From Sphingomonas sp. IC081 (lineage in GTDB: Bacteria > Pseudomonadota > Alphaproteobacteria > Sphingomonadales > Sphingomonadaceae), in NCBI RefSeq assembly GCF_006874585.1, contig NZ_CP029761.1, positions 2,057,001 to 2,121,000 of the forward strand: a DNA stretch of 64,000 nt, read 5' to 3'. Below the pieces are notes generated by a model. The model saw only the letters and a list, made by a program, of their open reading frames with translations. It was not told the origin of the DNA and ran no database searches. Positions within the stretch are counted from its first letter, which is position 1. Each line of letters begins with the position of its first letter. The position numbers and the translations under genes were made by a program. Of this stretch, positions 17,371 through 26,841 are shown in pieces.

Positions 17371-20193
17371 GTGTATCTGGGCAAAGTCTCGCGGGCCGCA
17401 CTGGCCTGCGCCATCGTCATGTCTGTTCCGCATCCGGCTTTCGCCGGCGAGACGATCCTTTACCAACCCTCGCCAGCGTGGGTGAAGATCGCCGCGCTTC
17501 CCCCTGTCACGGGCGCTTCGCCCGCCACCGACGCGCCGCCGTTCTCCGTGTTCGATTCGCAGCAGAAGGTCGAGGGCGGGCAGGTCTGGCGCTATCTCGA
17601 CACCGCCATGCGGATCACCTCGGCGGAAATGCTGGCCCAGTTCTCGACCGTGGGCGCACAGTGGTCTCCCGATCAGGGCGATCTCATCATCCACGAGATT
17701 GCCATCATCCGCGACGGCGAGACGATCGACCTCGTCAAGGGCGGCATGAAGCTGGACGTTCTGCGGCGCGAGGAAATGCTGGAACAGCGCCAGCTCAACG
17801 GCGTGCTGAGCGCAACAGCGGCGATTCAGGGCCTGCGCGTGGGGGATACCTTCCGCCTGCGCTATTCGATCACCCAGCACGACAAGGTGCTGGGCGAAAG
17901 GGTGCAGAGCGTCGTCGGCCTGCCCGCGCGGCCGCTGCGGATCGGCTCGGCCCGCCTGCGTGCGATCTGGCCGGTTGCCGAAAATGCAAAGTGGCAGGTG
18001 CTGGCCAAGGACGTTTCCGCCACCCCGGTGCGCCGGGGCGACACGATGGAACTCGAACTGCCCCTGCCGCTCGCCAAGCAGCCGGAAATGCCCGCTGACG
18101 CGCCCGCCCGCTTCCGCCCGCTGACCGTGTTCGAATTCTCCACCTTCAAGGACTGGGCCGACGTTTCGCGCACTTTCGCCCCGCTCTACGCGGCCAGGGG
18201 CCTGATCGCGGACGGCACCCCGCTCGCGGCAGAGGCAGACCGCATCGCCGCCGCTTCCACCGATCCGCTCACCCGCACGCAAGCTGCGCTGCAACTGGTG
18301 CAGGACAAGGTGCGCTATCTCGCCGTGTCGATGAACGGCGGCAACTATACGCCGCAGAAGCCAGAGGAAACCTGGCAACTGCGGTATGGCGACTGCAAGG
18401 CCAAGACCCTGTTGCTGCTGGCCCTGCTGGACCGGCTGGGAATCGAAGCCGAAGCGGTCACCGCCAATGCCAGCGGCGGTGCCTTCGACCTGCCGCGCCA
18501 CCTCCCCAGCGCCGCCGTGTTCGACCATGTGCTGGTCCGCGCAAAATTGGCCGGACAGAACCTCTGGCTCGACGGCACCGGCATCGGCGCGCGGATCGAG
18601 GACATCCATGACACGCCCGACCTCGGCTACGTCCTGCCGCTGCGCAGCGGCGGCGCCGAACCGGAACTGATCGAGACACACGCCAACGCCCGCCCGACGC
18701 TGGAAATGGCCATCGATTACGACGAAAGCACCAGCCTCGACCTGCCGGCAGTGATCACCGCCAGAATCACCATGCACGGGCCGAGCGCACTCGGCACCGG
18801 CCTTGCGGTCAATACACTCGACGCCGAGCAACGCGACGAGATGGTGCGCGGACAACTCACGAACCTGCTCGGTGAAGGTCTGTACACCGACGTCGCTATC
18901 GAAACCTCGACCGAGACGGCCACCACCGTACTGAAAGGCCGCGGCATCCTCACCACGGGATGGAGCCCGCGCGACCGCTTGATGCAGCGCCGGGTGCGAA
19001 GCCTGCTTGGGAACTTCGCTTTTGCGCCGGACCGCGCCCGCGCCGAGTGGCGCGAGATCCCGGTCGCCACGCAGCAACCGTTCAGCGTCGTCTACCACGT
19101 GACGGTCAAGCTGCCCGACGCCGGCAAGGGGTACACGCTGGAAGGCACGCCGAGTTTCGACACCTCCGTCGGCGGGGCGCACTTCGCGGGCAAGGCCAGT
19201 CTTGCCGGCGGTGTGTTCACTTATGACGAGCGGCAGGACGCCACCGGCATGGAAGTGCCTGCCGCCCGCATCAGTGCCGACCGCGCCCTGCTTGCCAAGG
19301 CACAGGCGCAGATACCGCAAGTGCTCGCCCCCGCCGAAGCCACGCGCCGATGGGATCTTTCAAGCGCCGCCAGCAGCTCCACGCAAATGGCCGGGATCAA
19401 CGCCGTTTTCGCCAAGACCATGGCCGTCAAGGAACCCGAAGCGCAGCCGTGGCTCGCCAGGGCCAGCCTGAGGCGCGGCATCGGTGACTACAAGGGCGCC
19501 CGCGACGACCTGACCCGCGCGATCACGCTTTCCGACGACGCCGATTCCTACTTCGACCGCGCCCGCACCAACCGGGCCCTTGGCGACCGGGTCGCGGCGA
19601 TGGCCGATGCCCGCAAGGCACAAGAACTCGATCCTTCCTCGGATCCGGCAGCCGATCTCGTCGCAACCCTGCTGATCGAGGACGGCAAGACCGACGACGC
19701 CCGCAGCCTGCTGGATGAAAAGATCGCGCTCGGCGGCGACGGGAAGCGTTTCTGGGAAATGGCCAAGGTCGAGAAGATCGGCCTTTACGCCGATCCGACC
19801 GAAGCGCTGTCGATGCTCGACACACTCATGACCCAGCGACCCCAGAGCCCGGACCTGCTCAACCTCGCCTGCTGGATCAGAGGCATGCGCGGGATCGACG
19901 TGGAAGCCGCCGTGCGCCAGTGCTCAAGCGCGGTGGAACTTGCAGCCAGTCCGACAGGCCCGCTCGACAGCCGCGCCGTCGTATGGTTCCGCCTCGGCCG
20001 CTTTGACGATGCCCTCCACGATCTCGACGCGGTCATTCGTGAAGCGCCTACTCAGGCAGAAAGCCGCTACATGCGCGGCGTTGTCCTTGCTCACCTCGGC
20101 CGCGCCTCGGAAAGCAAGAGCGAGATCGCCCTCGCCCGCCGCCTCGACCCGGGGGTCGACGCCCTCTACACGAAGCTCGGCATCAAGCCCTGA
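17371..20193 (+). CDS. Exported DUF3857 / transglutaminase-like / TPR protein
   Basis: The 940-residue product begins at GTG 17371 behind GGGGGA and has a signal peptide (KVSRAALACAIVMSVPHPAFA, cleavage before GET). A DUF3857 domain follows, then a transglutaminase-like core with the catalytic cysteine in LRYGDCKAKTLLLLALL and the histidine and aspartate in FDHVLVRAKL...LWLDGT. The last 250 residues hold tetratricopeptide repeats (for example ARASLRRGIGDYKGARDDLT and RYMRGVVLAHLGRASES). The triad looks intact, so a periplasmic protease or transamidase role is plausible, but the family is not characterised. It runs divergently from the JmjC gene. Confidence 0.9.
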   Translation: MYLGKVSRAALACAIVMSVPHPAFAGETILYQPSPAWVKIAALPPVTGASPATDAPPFSVFDSQQKVEGGQVWRYLDTAMRITSAEMLAQFSTVGAQWSPDQGDLIIHEIAIIRDGETIDLVKGGMKLDVLRREEMLEQRQLNGVLSATAAIQGLRVGDTFRLRYSITQHDKVLGERVQSVVGLPARPLRIGSARLRAIWPVAENAKWQVLAKDVSATPVRRGDTMELELPLPLAKQPEMPADAPARFRPLTVFEFSTFKDWADVSRTFAPLYAARGLIADGTPLAAEADRIAAASTDPLTRTQAALQLVQDKVRYLAVSMNGGNYTPQKPEETWQLRYGDCKAKTLLLLALLDRLGIEAEAVTANASGGAFDLPRHLPSAAVFDHVLVRAKLAGQNLWLDGTGIGARIEDIHDTPDLGYVLPLRSGGAEPELIETHANARPTLEMAIDYDESTSLDLPAVITARITMHGPSALGTGLAVNTLDAEQRDEMVRGQLTNLLGEGLYTDVAIETSTETATTVLKGRGILTTGWSPRDRLMQRRVRSLLGNFAFAPDRARAEWREIPVATQQPFSVVYHVTVKLPDAGKGYTLEGTPSFDTSVGGAHFAGKASLAGGVFTYDERQDATGMEVPAARISADRALLAKAQAQIPQVLAPAEATRRWDLSSAASSSTQMAGINAVFAKTMAVKEPEAQPWLARASLRRGIGDYKGARDDLTRAITLSDDADSYFDRARTNRALGDRVAAMADARKAQELDPSSDPAADLVATLLIEDGKTDDARSLLDEKIALGGDGKRFWEMAKVEKIGLYADPTEALSMLDTLMTQRPQSPDLLNLACWIRGMRGIDVEAAVRQCSSAVELAASPTGPLDSRAVVWFRLGRFDDALHDLDAVIREAPTQAESRYMRGVVLAHLGRASESKSEIALARRLDPGVDALYTKLGIKP

Positions 20194-20354
20194 CGGATAC
20201 AATGATCCAGTTCATGCTTGCAATTGCGGCACGCCGGGCATAAGGGCGCGCCTTCCGTCTTCACGCAAGTAAGCCGGAAAGGACGAAAGCCGGAGGGGCC
20301 CCGCAATCCCGCGGACAAGCCAGCGATCGGTTAGATTGAGAAAAGGAAGCTGCC
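20194..20354 (+). promoter_or_regulatory. rpsF: Leader region before rpsF
   Basis: This 160-base stretch precedes the ribosomal protein operon. It contains a GC-rich potential hairpin zone at about 20272-20325 (AGCCGG...AAAGCCGG, then GGGGCCCCGC). S6 operons in many bacteria have an S6:S18-binding leader; I cannot confirm that structure here by eye. Confidence 0.35.
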
Positions 20355-20717
20355 GTGGCTCTTTATGAGCACGTGTTCCTGGCACGCCAGGACCTCAGCC
20401 AGGCGCAAGTCGACGCGCTTGCCGCCGCCGCCACCGAGATCGTCGAGTCGAACCAGGGCAAGGTCACCAAGACCGAGACCTGGGGCCTCAAGAATCTCGC
20501 GTACAAGATCAAGCGCAACCGCAAGGCGCACTTCGTGATGCTGAACATCGAAGCTTCGGGCGACGTCGTCGCCGAGCTCGAGCGTCAGACCCAGATCAAC
20601 GAAGACATCATCCGCTATGTGACCATTCGCGTCGACGAGCACGAAGCTGGTCCGTCGGTCATGATGCGCAAGACCGACCGCGAGCGTAGCCGCCGTCGCG
20701 AACGTGAAGGGAACTGA
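20355..20717 (+). CDS. rpsF: 30S ribosomal protein S6
   Basis: S6 binds 16S rRNA with S18 in the platform of the small ribosomal subunit. The 120-residue protein starts at GTG 20355 with AAGGAAG just upstream. It carries the family pattern [21 protein letters not shown] and the strand [20 protein letters not shown]. The C terminus is a charged arginine-rich tail ([16 protein letters not shown]), common in alphaproteobacteria. It is first in the rpsF-rpsR-rplI operon, five bases before rpsR. Confidence 0.96.
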   Translation: MALYEHVFLARQDLSQAQVDALAAAATEIVESNQGKVTKTETWGLKNLAYKIKRNRKAHFVMLNIEASGDVVAELERQTQINEDIIRYVTIRVDEHEAGPSVMMRKTDRERSRRREREGN

Positions 20718-20722
20718 TTTCC

Positions 20723-20947
20723 ATGGCACGTGCATTCTTCCGTCGCCGCAAGTCGTGCCCCTTCTCGGGCAAGAACGCCCCGGTCATCGACTACAAGGAC
20801 GTCCGTCTGCTCCAGGGCTTCATGTCCGAGCGTGGCAAGATCGTTCCGAGCCGCATCACCGCGGTTTCCGCAAAGAAGCAGCGTGAGCTGAGCCAGGCAA
20901 TCAAGCGCGCCCGGCACATCGGCCTCCTGCCCTTCATCGTCAAGTAA
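20723..20947 (+). CDS. rpsR: 30S ribosomal protein S18
   Basis: S18 partners with S6 in the small subunit platform. The 74-residue basic protein has the family motifs [20 protein letters not shown] and [20 protein letters not shown], ending [13 protein letters not shown]. Length is standard. It lies between rpsF and rplI with gaps of 5 and 14 bases, so all three are one transcript. Confidence 0.97.
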   Translation: MARAFFRRRKSCPFSGKNAPVIDYKDVRLLQGFMSERGKIVPSRITAVSAKKQRELSQAIKRARHIGLLPFIVK

Positions 20948-20961
20948 GGGGGACGAACCTC

Positions 20962-21558
20962 ATGGATATCATCCTCCTCGAACGCGTCGAGAAGCTCGGC
21001 AACATCGGTGACGTCGTTTCCGTCAAGGACGGTTTCGCACGCAACTACCTGCTGCCGAACAAGAAGGCGCTGCGCGCCAACGAAAAGAACAAGCAGGTCT
21101 TCGAAGCCAACCGCGCGAAGATCGAAGCTGACAACGCCGAGCGTCGCTCGTCGGCCGAAGCCCAGTCGGGCAACGTCGAAGGCAAGCAGGTCGTCCTGAT
21201 CCGCGCCTCGTCGAACTCGGGCCAGCTTTACGGTTCGGTTTCGGTTCGCGACATCGTCGACGCCCTCAACGAACAGGGCGCTGGCGTTGCCAAGAACATG
21301 ATCGTGCTCGAACGCCCGATCAAGACCATCGGCGTGTTCGACGTTCGCGTGAACCTGCACCCCGAAGTCGCCGTCACCGTCAAGGTGAACGTGGCGCGCT
21401 CGGCTGACGAAGCCGACCTGCAGTCGCAGGGCGTCGACGTCATGGCCGCGATGTTCGAACAGGACGTCTCGGGCTTCACCGAAGCTTACGACCCGAATGC
21501 CGAACCCGGCGAAATCGCGATTGAAGAAGCTGAAGTGGAAGGCGAAGAGGAAGCCTGA
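20962..21558 (+). CDS. rplI: 50S ribosomal protein L9, with acidic C-terminal extension
   Basis: L9 binds 23S rRNA near the L1 stalk and helps maintain reading frame. The N-terminal domain is plain (MDIILLERVEKLGNIGDVVS, then GFARNYLLPNKKALRA), followed by the long connecting helix and the C-terminal domain. The protein is 198 residues, about 50 longer than the usual L9. The extra part is an acidic tail (YDPNAEPGEIAIEEAEVEGE). A strong terminator follows. Confidence 0.96.
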   Translation: MDIILLERVEKLGNIGDVVSVKDGFARNYLLPNKKALRANEKNKQVFEANRAKIEADNAERRSSAEAQSGNVEGKQVVLIRASSNSGQLYGSVSVRDIVDALNEQGAGVAKNMIVLERPIKTIGVFDVRVNLHPEVAVTVKVNVARSADEADLQSQGVDVMAAMFEQDVSGFTEAYDPNAEPGEIAIEEAEVEGEEEA

Positions 21559-21590
21559 GCTTCCCCTTCCGCTTGACCAAAGCGTTTCGG

Positions 21591-21625
21591 AAAAGCCCTC
21601 GCTCCCCTGTGGAGCGAGGGCTTTT
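21591..21625 (+). terminator. Terminator of the rpsF-rpsR-rplI operon
   Basis: AAAAGCCCTCGCTCC and GGAGCGAGGGCTTTT form a long perfect stem with a five-base loop (CCTGT), ending in a T-rich run about 35 bases after the rplI stop. Confidence 0.93.
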
Positions 21626-21929
21626 CTCTTGCCCGCACGCTCGATGATGACCAACACCCGGAGCGACTGGCGCCAGGGATATGCCAAGGACGCCCGGCTC
21701 CGCGCGGCCTTGTCGAGGTCCATGCCGCCGAGCTTTCACTGGCTGAAGCGGCCTGCATGGGCATGCTGGTGGAACGCGCCTTATCGACGCCGACCGTGTC
21801 GTCCCCGCGCCCTCCGTTTCCTGCAGATGGACGAAGCCCGGCCTGGCAATGGCAAGACGTTCTCTTAACTCGCCCGCGAACGTGCGCTGTGACTATTGCA
21901 CTGCAACACGAATCGCGTAAGTGTGGGAG
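21626..21929. other. Intergenic region, no gene supported
   Basis: Between the rplI terminator and the AMP nucleosidase gene I see no frame with a recognisable domain or convincing ribosome binding site. Short open frames on both strands are compositionally unlike the neighbours. The last 60 bases should hold the amn promoter. Confidence 0.5.
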
Positions 21930-23360
21930 ATGGAAACGATAGAAAGCACCGTCGCGGAACTGGTCCGCGTCTACGAAACCGCCGTCACCACCCTGAAGGC
22001 CGACATTGCCGCCTTTGTCGAGCACGGCACCCTTCCCCCGCCCGAACGCCGAGAGACGCACGCATGGTGCTATCCGGAACTGCGCATCACCTACAAAGGT
22101 GTCGAGCGCGGCTCGCTTTACAGCCGCTCGTTCGGCCGCCTGAACGACGCAGGCACTTACGTCACCACGATCACCCGCCCGCGCCTCTTCGCGGATTACC
22201 TCAACGAACAGCTCGGCCTGCTCCACGAGGATTACGAGGTCGAGATCGAGGTCAGCCGCTCCGCGCAGGAGATTCCCTTCCCCTACGTGCTTGACGGCAT
22301 CGGCATGGGTAGCGTGACTCCGCAGGAACTGGCAGCGCACTTCCCGACCACCGAACTCGCCATGATCGGTGACGAAATCGCCGACGGCGTGTTCCTGCAG
22401 CCCCAGGACGAACCGCTGCCGCTGGCCCTGTTCGACGGCCTTCGCACCGACTTCAGCCTGGCCCGCCTCCAGCACTACACCGGCACCAGCGTCGAGCACT
22501 GCCAGCGCTTCATCCTCTTCACCAACTACCACCGCTACGTGGACGAGTTCGTGGACTGGGCCGGCAAACAGATCGGCACGGACGGGTACACCGCACTTTC
22601 CGGCGCCGGGGGCCTCTACCTCGACGCGCCAGTCGACAATGCCCGCGAGCGCCTGTCCGACACCGCATGGCGCCGCCACCAGATGCCCGCCTACCACCTG
22701 ATCCGTCCGGACAAGTCGGGCATCACCCTGGTCAACATCGGCGTCGGCCCGTCCAACGCCAAGACCATCACCGACCACCTCGCGGTGATCCGTCCGGAAG
22801 TCTGGCTGATGATCGGCCACTGCGGCGGGCTGCGCGAAGGCCAGCGCATCGGCGACTACGTGCTCGCCCATGCCTATCTGCGTGACGACCACGTGCTCGA
22901 TCACGTGCTGCCGCCCGAGATCCCGCTGCCGGCAATTGCCGAAGTGCAGCAGGCCCTCGCCAGTGCAGCCGAAACCGTCAGCGGCGAAGGCGGCGCAAAC
23001 CTCAAGAAGCGCATGCGCACCGGCACCATCGTCACCACCGACGATCGCAACTGGGAACTGCGCTACACCGAATCCGCGCACCGCTTCAGCCTCAGCCGTG
23101 CCATCGGCATCGACATGGAAAGCGCCACGATCAGCGCCCAGGGCTATCGCTTCCGCGTCCCCTACGGCACGCTGCTCTGCGTCTCGGACAAGCCGATCCA
23201 CGGCGAGTTGAAGCTGCCGGGGCAGGCCAACCGCTTCTACGAGGAGGCGATCGCCAGCCACCTCAAGATCGGCCTTCAGGCCTGTGACCTGCTGCGTGCG
23301 GAAGGCGAGCGCCTGCACAGCCGTAAGCTGCGCGCCTTCAACGAACCGCCGTTCCGCTGA
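21930..23360 (+). CDS. amn: AMP nucleosidase
   Basis: AMP nucleosidase hydrolyses AMP to adenine and ribose 5-phosphate, adjusting the adenylate pool. The product of about 476 residues has the N-terminal regulatory region (WCYPELRITYKG, then SFGRLNDAGTYVTTITRP) and the C-terminal phosphorylase-like catalytic domain (NIGVGPSNAKTITDHLAVIRPEVWLMIGHCGG and the IDMESATISAQGYRFRVPYG active-site region). Length agrees with the enterobacterial enzyme. The start may be ATG 21930 or GTG 21921; neither has ideal spacing to the GGGAG that lies between them. Confidence 0.95.
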   Translation: METIESTVAELVRVYETAVTTLKADIAAFVEHGTLPPPERRETHAWCYPELRITYKGVERGSLYSRSFGRLNDAGTYVTTITRPRLFADYLNEQLGLLHEDYEVEIEVSRSAQEIPFPYVLDGIGMGSVTPQELAAHFPTTELAMIGDEIADGVFLQPQDEPLPLALFDGLRTDFSLARLQHYTGTSVEHCQRFILFTNYHRYVDEFVDWAGKQIGTDGYTALSGAGGLYLDAPVDNARERLSDTAWRRHQMPAYHLIRPDKSGITLVNIGVGPSNAKTITDHLAVIRPEVWLMIGHCGGLREGQRIGDYVLAHAYLRDDHVLDHVLPPEIPLPAIAEVQQALASAAETVSGEGGANLKKRMRTGTIVTTDDRNWELRYTESAHRFSLSRAIGIDMESATISAQGYRFRVPYGTLLCVSDKPIHGELKLPGQANRFYEEAIASHLKIGLQACDLLRAEGERLHSRKLRAFNEPPFR

Positions 23361-23401
23361 TCCACTGCGCGCCGCCGGCGCGGCGCATCGACACCTTCCA
23401 G

Positions 23402-23436
23402 AACCGCCACTTTCCCTTGGAAGTGGCGGTTTTTTG
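23402..23436 (+). terminator. Terminator after amn
   Basis: AACCGCCACTTTCC and GGAAGTGGCGGTT form a strong stem followed by TTTTTT. It lies about 40 bases after the amn stop codon. Confidence 0.92.
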
Positions 23437-23803
23437 ACGCCCTGCGCAGATACCGCGCACATCCAACCCATAAATACGCGCAGAATTGTAATTATATTCC
23501 AAAATATACGATATTTTGAGCAATTTTATCTTGAAATCTTAAATTGAGTCCAATATCCGAACCAACATCAATAGTAAAAATTAGGCATACGCATAATTTC
23601 ATTAAAATTTCACGATGTTTCAAACTCATTTCATATTCTTTTCTATGATTGAAATAGTTGTGGCAGTTCTACAACTTAACCAGAATCAATCATCAATAAC
23701 TATTAAACCTGCATGACAAATGCGGGACTCCCTCGCACATCTGCGGCCTGATTTCGACGCGCACACCCTCTCCCGCGTCGGAATCCGCAATAGGGAGTAA
23801 TCA
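23437..23803. promoter_or_regulatory. AT-rich leader upstream of the TonB-dependent receptor
   Basis: The stretch 23460-23720 is markedly AT-rich in an otherwise GC-rich window and holds no open frame worth calling. It lies directly before a TonB-dependent receptor gene, whose ribosome binding site AGGGA is at about 23793. I see no iron-box or riboswitch that I can name with confidence. It may contain the promoter and transcription factor or nucleoid protein sites. Confidence 0.5.
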
Positions 23804-26641
23804 ATGCAAACCGAGATGAAGCGCCTTCTGCTGGCGTCCACGCTCCTCATGGGTCTGCCGGTCGCAGCTCAGGCCCAGGAAACCGCCCCGGATTCCACCT
23901 CCGACTCTTCCGCCGACAGTTCTGGCGGTGCAGCGATCGTCGTCACGGGCTCGCGTCTGCACAATGCCAATCTCGAACAGGCCGCGCCGATCATGGCGAT
24001 GAGCAAGGAAGAGATCGCCCTCACCGGCCAGCAGAACATCGAAGCGATCCTGAAGGATCTGCCGCAGGTTCTCCCCGGTTCCGGTGGCGCCTCGAACAAC
24101 CCGGGCGGCGGCGTTGCCACGGCAGACCTTCGCGGCCTTGGCGCCCAGCGCACGCTGGTGCTGGTCAACGGCCGCCGCTACGTCTCGTATGACACCAACC
24201 AGATCGTCGACCTCAACACCATCCCGACCGCGCTGATCGAGCGCGCCGACGTGGTGACCGGCGGCAAGTCTGCCGTCTACGGTTCCGACGCGATCAGCGG
24301 TGTCATCAACTTCGTCACCAAGCAGGACTTCGAAGGCGTCCAGGCCAATGCCGACTACCGCCTGACTGATTCCGGCGACGGTGCGCAGTGGACGGGCGGC
24401 CTGCTCGTCGGCAAGAACTTCGCCGATGGCCGCGGCAACATCACGCTTTACGGCGAATACAGCAAGCGCAAGGCGATCAAGCAGTCCGCCCGGTCGTACA
24501 CGGCCACGACGCAGACCGACGCCAGCGATGATGACATCAACTACTACCTCACGAATGGTGGATCGGCCAGCATCCCCTCGACCCGCCTCAACATCGGCGG
24601 CAAGAACTACAAGTTCGACGAGAGCGGCAGCTATTCCGACTATACGTCGCCCGACGCCTACAACTACGCCTCCGAGAATTATCTGCAGGTCCCCCAGACC
24701 CGCAAGCTGTTCTTCGGACAGGCTCATTTTGACGTCAGCAATGCGCTGACCTTCTACACCGAAGGCCAGTACGTTCATAACCGCGTCAAGAACCAGCTCG
24801 CACCGACCCCGGTTACCGGCAGCTTCGAGATCGACAACGATTCCTCGTTCCTCTCGGCCGACAGCCAGGCGCTGCTGCAAAGCTACGACACCGATGGCGA
24901 CGGCTACACCACCGCCAACATCTACCGCCGCCTTTCGGAAGTGGGCGACCGCATCTCGGTGATGGACAGCAAGGCCCTGCGCGGCGTGTTCGGTGCCCGC
25001 GGCGACATCGGCAGCGGCTGGAGCTATGACGTCTACGGCAGCTACGCCCGCACCCGCCAGACCGAACACCAATACGGCAACATCTCGCGCAGCCGCCTCG
25101 AACAGGCGCTCAAGACCACCTACGATGCCGATGGCAACCTGGTGTGCAGCGACACCAGCAACGGCTGCGTCCCCGCCAACATCTTCGGCGCAGGCAATCT
25201 GAGCCAGGCGGCGGTGGACTTCCTGGAAGTCGACACGGTCAACCGCTCGACGATCACCGAAAAGGTGGTTTCCGGCGTCATCACGAACAACAACCTGTTC
25301 GATCTCGGTGCCGGCCCAGCGGGTATCGTGTTCGGCGGAGAATACCGTAACGAACACGGCAGCTACGATCCCGATGAACTCCTCTCCTCGGGTGACGTTG
25401 TCGGCTTCAACGGCAGCGAGCCGACCTCGGGCGGCTACAACGTGAAGGAACTCTTCACCGAAATCGACGTGCCGCTGCTCGCCGACAAGCCCTTCGTCAA
25501 CCGCCTCGAATTCAACGGTGCAGCCCGCTACTCGTACTACTCGACGGCGGCAAAGTCGGTCGGCACCTTCTCGGCAGGCCTGGTCTATGCGCCGATCAAG
25601 GACATCAGCCTGCGTGCGCAGTATTCGCGCGCGGTGCGTGCACCGACGGTCAGCGATCTCTACGCCGGGCAATCGGAGGGCTATCCCAGCGCAACCGACC
25701 CGTGCTCGACCAAGTACGCGAATTCGAGCTCTTCGGACTTCAGCCAGAACCTTTACAACGCCTGCGTCCGCGATGGCGTTCCGGCTGCCTCCGTCGGCAG
25801 CGGGGACTACAACGCCAGCGCCAGCCAGATCCAGACCTACAGCGGCGGCAATCCGGACCTGCGCGAGGAAACCGCGAACACCTACACCTTCGGTGCGGTG
25901 CTCCAGCCCTCGTTCCTTCCCCGCCTGTCGATCACCGTCGACTATTACCACATCAAGATCGACAACTACATCACCTCGGCCGGTGTCGGCAGCATCCTGA
26001 CGGCATGCTACGGCGACGAGAACAATGGCTGGACCTCGTACGACAGCAGCGCCTGCTCGCTGCTTCCGCGTGACAGTTCAGGCACGATCACCGGTGCCAT
26101 CGACACGCTGGCCAACTCGGGCGGCGTGAAGACGGACGGCATCGACTTCGACGCCCAGTACTCGATCCCGCTGGCATTCGGTGCGAACAATGCGAGCAAG
26201 CTGAACCTGCGTCTCGCCGGCACGTACCTGATGAACTGGACGTTCCACCCGCTCGCATCGATCCCGGACATTGTCTACAATTGCGCGGGCAAGTTCGGCC
26301 TGAACTGCGGCAACGTCTACGCATCGTGGCGTCTCAATGGCCGTGCCACCTGGCAAACCGATGGCTACGGTCTCTCGCTGGCCTGGCGCCATCTATCGTC
26401 GGTCAAGGACGACGACGACTCGACGCCTTACGCAGTCGAGAGGATCAAGGCCTACGACTACTTCGACCTGACCGCGACGATCGACGTCGCCAAGCGGTTC
26501 ACCTGGTCGATCGGTATGAACAACATGTTCGACAAGAAGCCGCCGATCCTCGGCGACAACCAGGAACAGTCGAACACTTACCCCACGACCTACGACGTCT
26601 ATGGCCGCACGTTCTTCACGAGCATCAAGATGGACTTCTGA
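23804..26641 (+). CDS. TonB-dependent outer-membrane receptor
   Basis: The 945-residue protein is an outer-membrane beta-barrel that imports a substrate using energy from TonB. A signal peptide (MKRLLLASTLLMGLPVAAQA, cleavage before QET) is followed by an Asp/Ser-rich linker, the TonB-box-like IVVTGSR, and the plug domain (EEIALTGQQNIEAILKDLPQ, then RGLGAQRTLVLVNGRRYV and GGKSAVYGSDAISGVINF). The rest is barrel, ending in the aromatic KMDF typical of barrel insertion. Several cysteines occur in barrel loops (for example DPCSTKY). The substrate is unknown; no degradative enzyme is adjacent. RBS AGGGA precedes ATG 23804. Confidence 0.93.
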   Translation: MQTEMKRLLLASTLLMGLPVAAQAQETAPDSTSDSSADSSGGAAIVVTGSRLHNANLEQAAPIMAMSKEEIALTGQQNIEAILKDLPQVLPGSGGASNNPGGGVATADLRGLGAQRTLVLVNGRRYVSYDTNQIVDLNTIPTALIERADVVTGGKSAVYGSDAISGVINFVTKQDFEGVQANADYRLTDSGDGAQWTGGLLVGKNFADGRGNITLYGEYSKRKAIKQSARSYTATTQTDASDDDINYYLTNGGSASIPSTRLNIGGKNYKFDESGSYSDYTSPDAYNYASENYLQVPQTRKLFFGQAHFDVSNALTFYTEGQYVHNRVKNQLAPTPVTGSFEIDNDSSFLSADSQALLQSYDTDGDGYTTANIYRRLSEVGDRISVMDSKALRGVFGARGDIGSGWSYDVYGSYARTRQTEHQYGNISRSRLEQALKTTYDADGNLVCSDTSNGCVPANIFGAGNLSQAAVDFLEVDTVNRSTITEKVVSGVITNNNLFDLGAGPAGIVFGGEYRNEHGSYDPDELLSSGDVVGFNGSEPTSGGYNVKELFTEIDVPLLADKPFVNRLEFNGAARYSYYSTAAKSVGTFSAGLVYAPIKDISLRAQYSRAVRAPTVSDLYAGQSEGYPSATDPCSTKYANSSSSDFSQNLYNACVRDGVPAASVGSGDYNASASQIQTYSGGNPDLREETANTYTFGAVLQPSFLPRLSITVDYYHIKIDNYITSAGVGSILTACYGDENNGWTSYDSSACSLLPRDSSGTITGAIDTLANSGGVKTDGIDFDAQYSIPLAFGANNASKLNLRLAGTYLMNWTFHPLASIPDIVYNCAGKFGLNCGNVYASWRLNGRATWQTDGYGLSLAWRHLSSVKDDDDSTPYAVERIKAYDYFDLTATIDVAKRFTWSIGMNNMFDKKPPILGDNQEQSNTYPTTYDVYGRTFFTSIKMDF

Positions 26642-26665
26642 TCGAAACACCGTTTCGTCACGGGG

Positions 26666-26697
26666 AAGGGAGCCGGGTCAAACCGGCTCCCTTTTTC
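26666..26697 (+). terminator. Terminator after TonB-dependent receptor
   Basis: GGGAGCCGG and CCGGCTCCC form a 9-bp stem with loop GTCAAA, followed by TTTTT. Confidence 0.92.
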
Positions 26698-26841
26698 GTC
26701 TGCCGTATCCGACACTGCGTTTCGGATCGTTCGGCACCGGCCCACTCCCCGGTTGCAAGACCGGCAAATGCAAGTCATCCTCGTCGCAAGAAGAAGGCCG
26801 CGAAAGTCGGCCGGTAAGTTGGGAAGAGGACAAGACTGCTT

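Noticed and set aside
17260..19320. A long minus-strand frame that would extend the JmjC protein to about 1000 residues
   Set aside because: Its first 680 codons are antisense to the exported DUF3857/TPR protein, which has clear domains. The JmjC protein has a good start at 17259 with GGGAG.
21497..21868. A basic 123-residue frame overlapping the end of rplI
   Set aside because: It reads through the rplI terminator hairpin, has no RBS and no domain.
23460..23720. A riboswitch upstream of the TonB-dependent receptor
   Set aside because: I looked for cobalamin or other riboswitch motifs and found none that I recognise; the stretch is AT-rich and lacks the expected conserved boxes.
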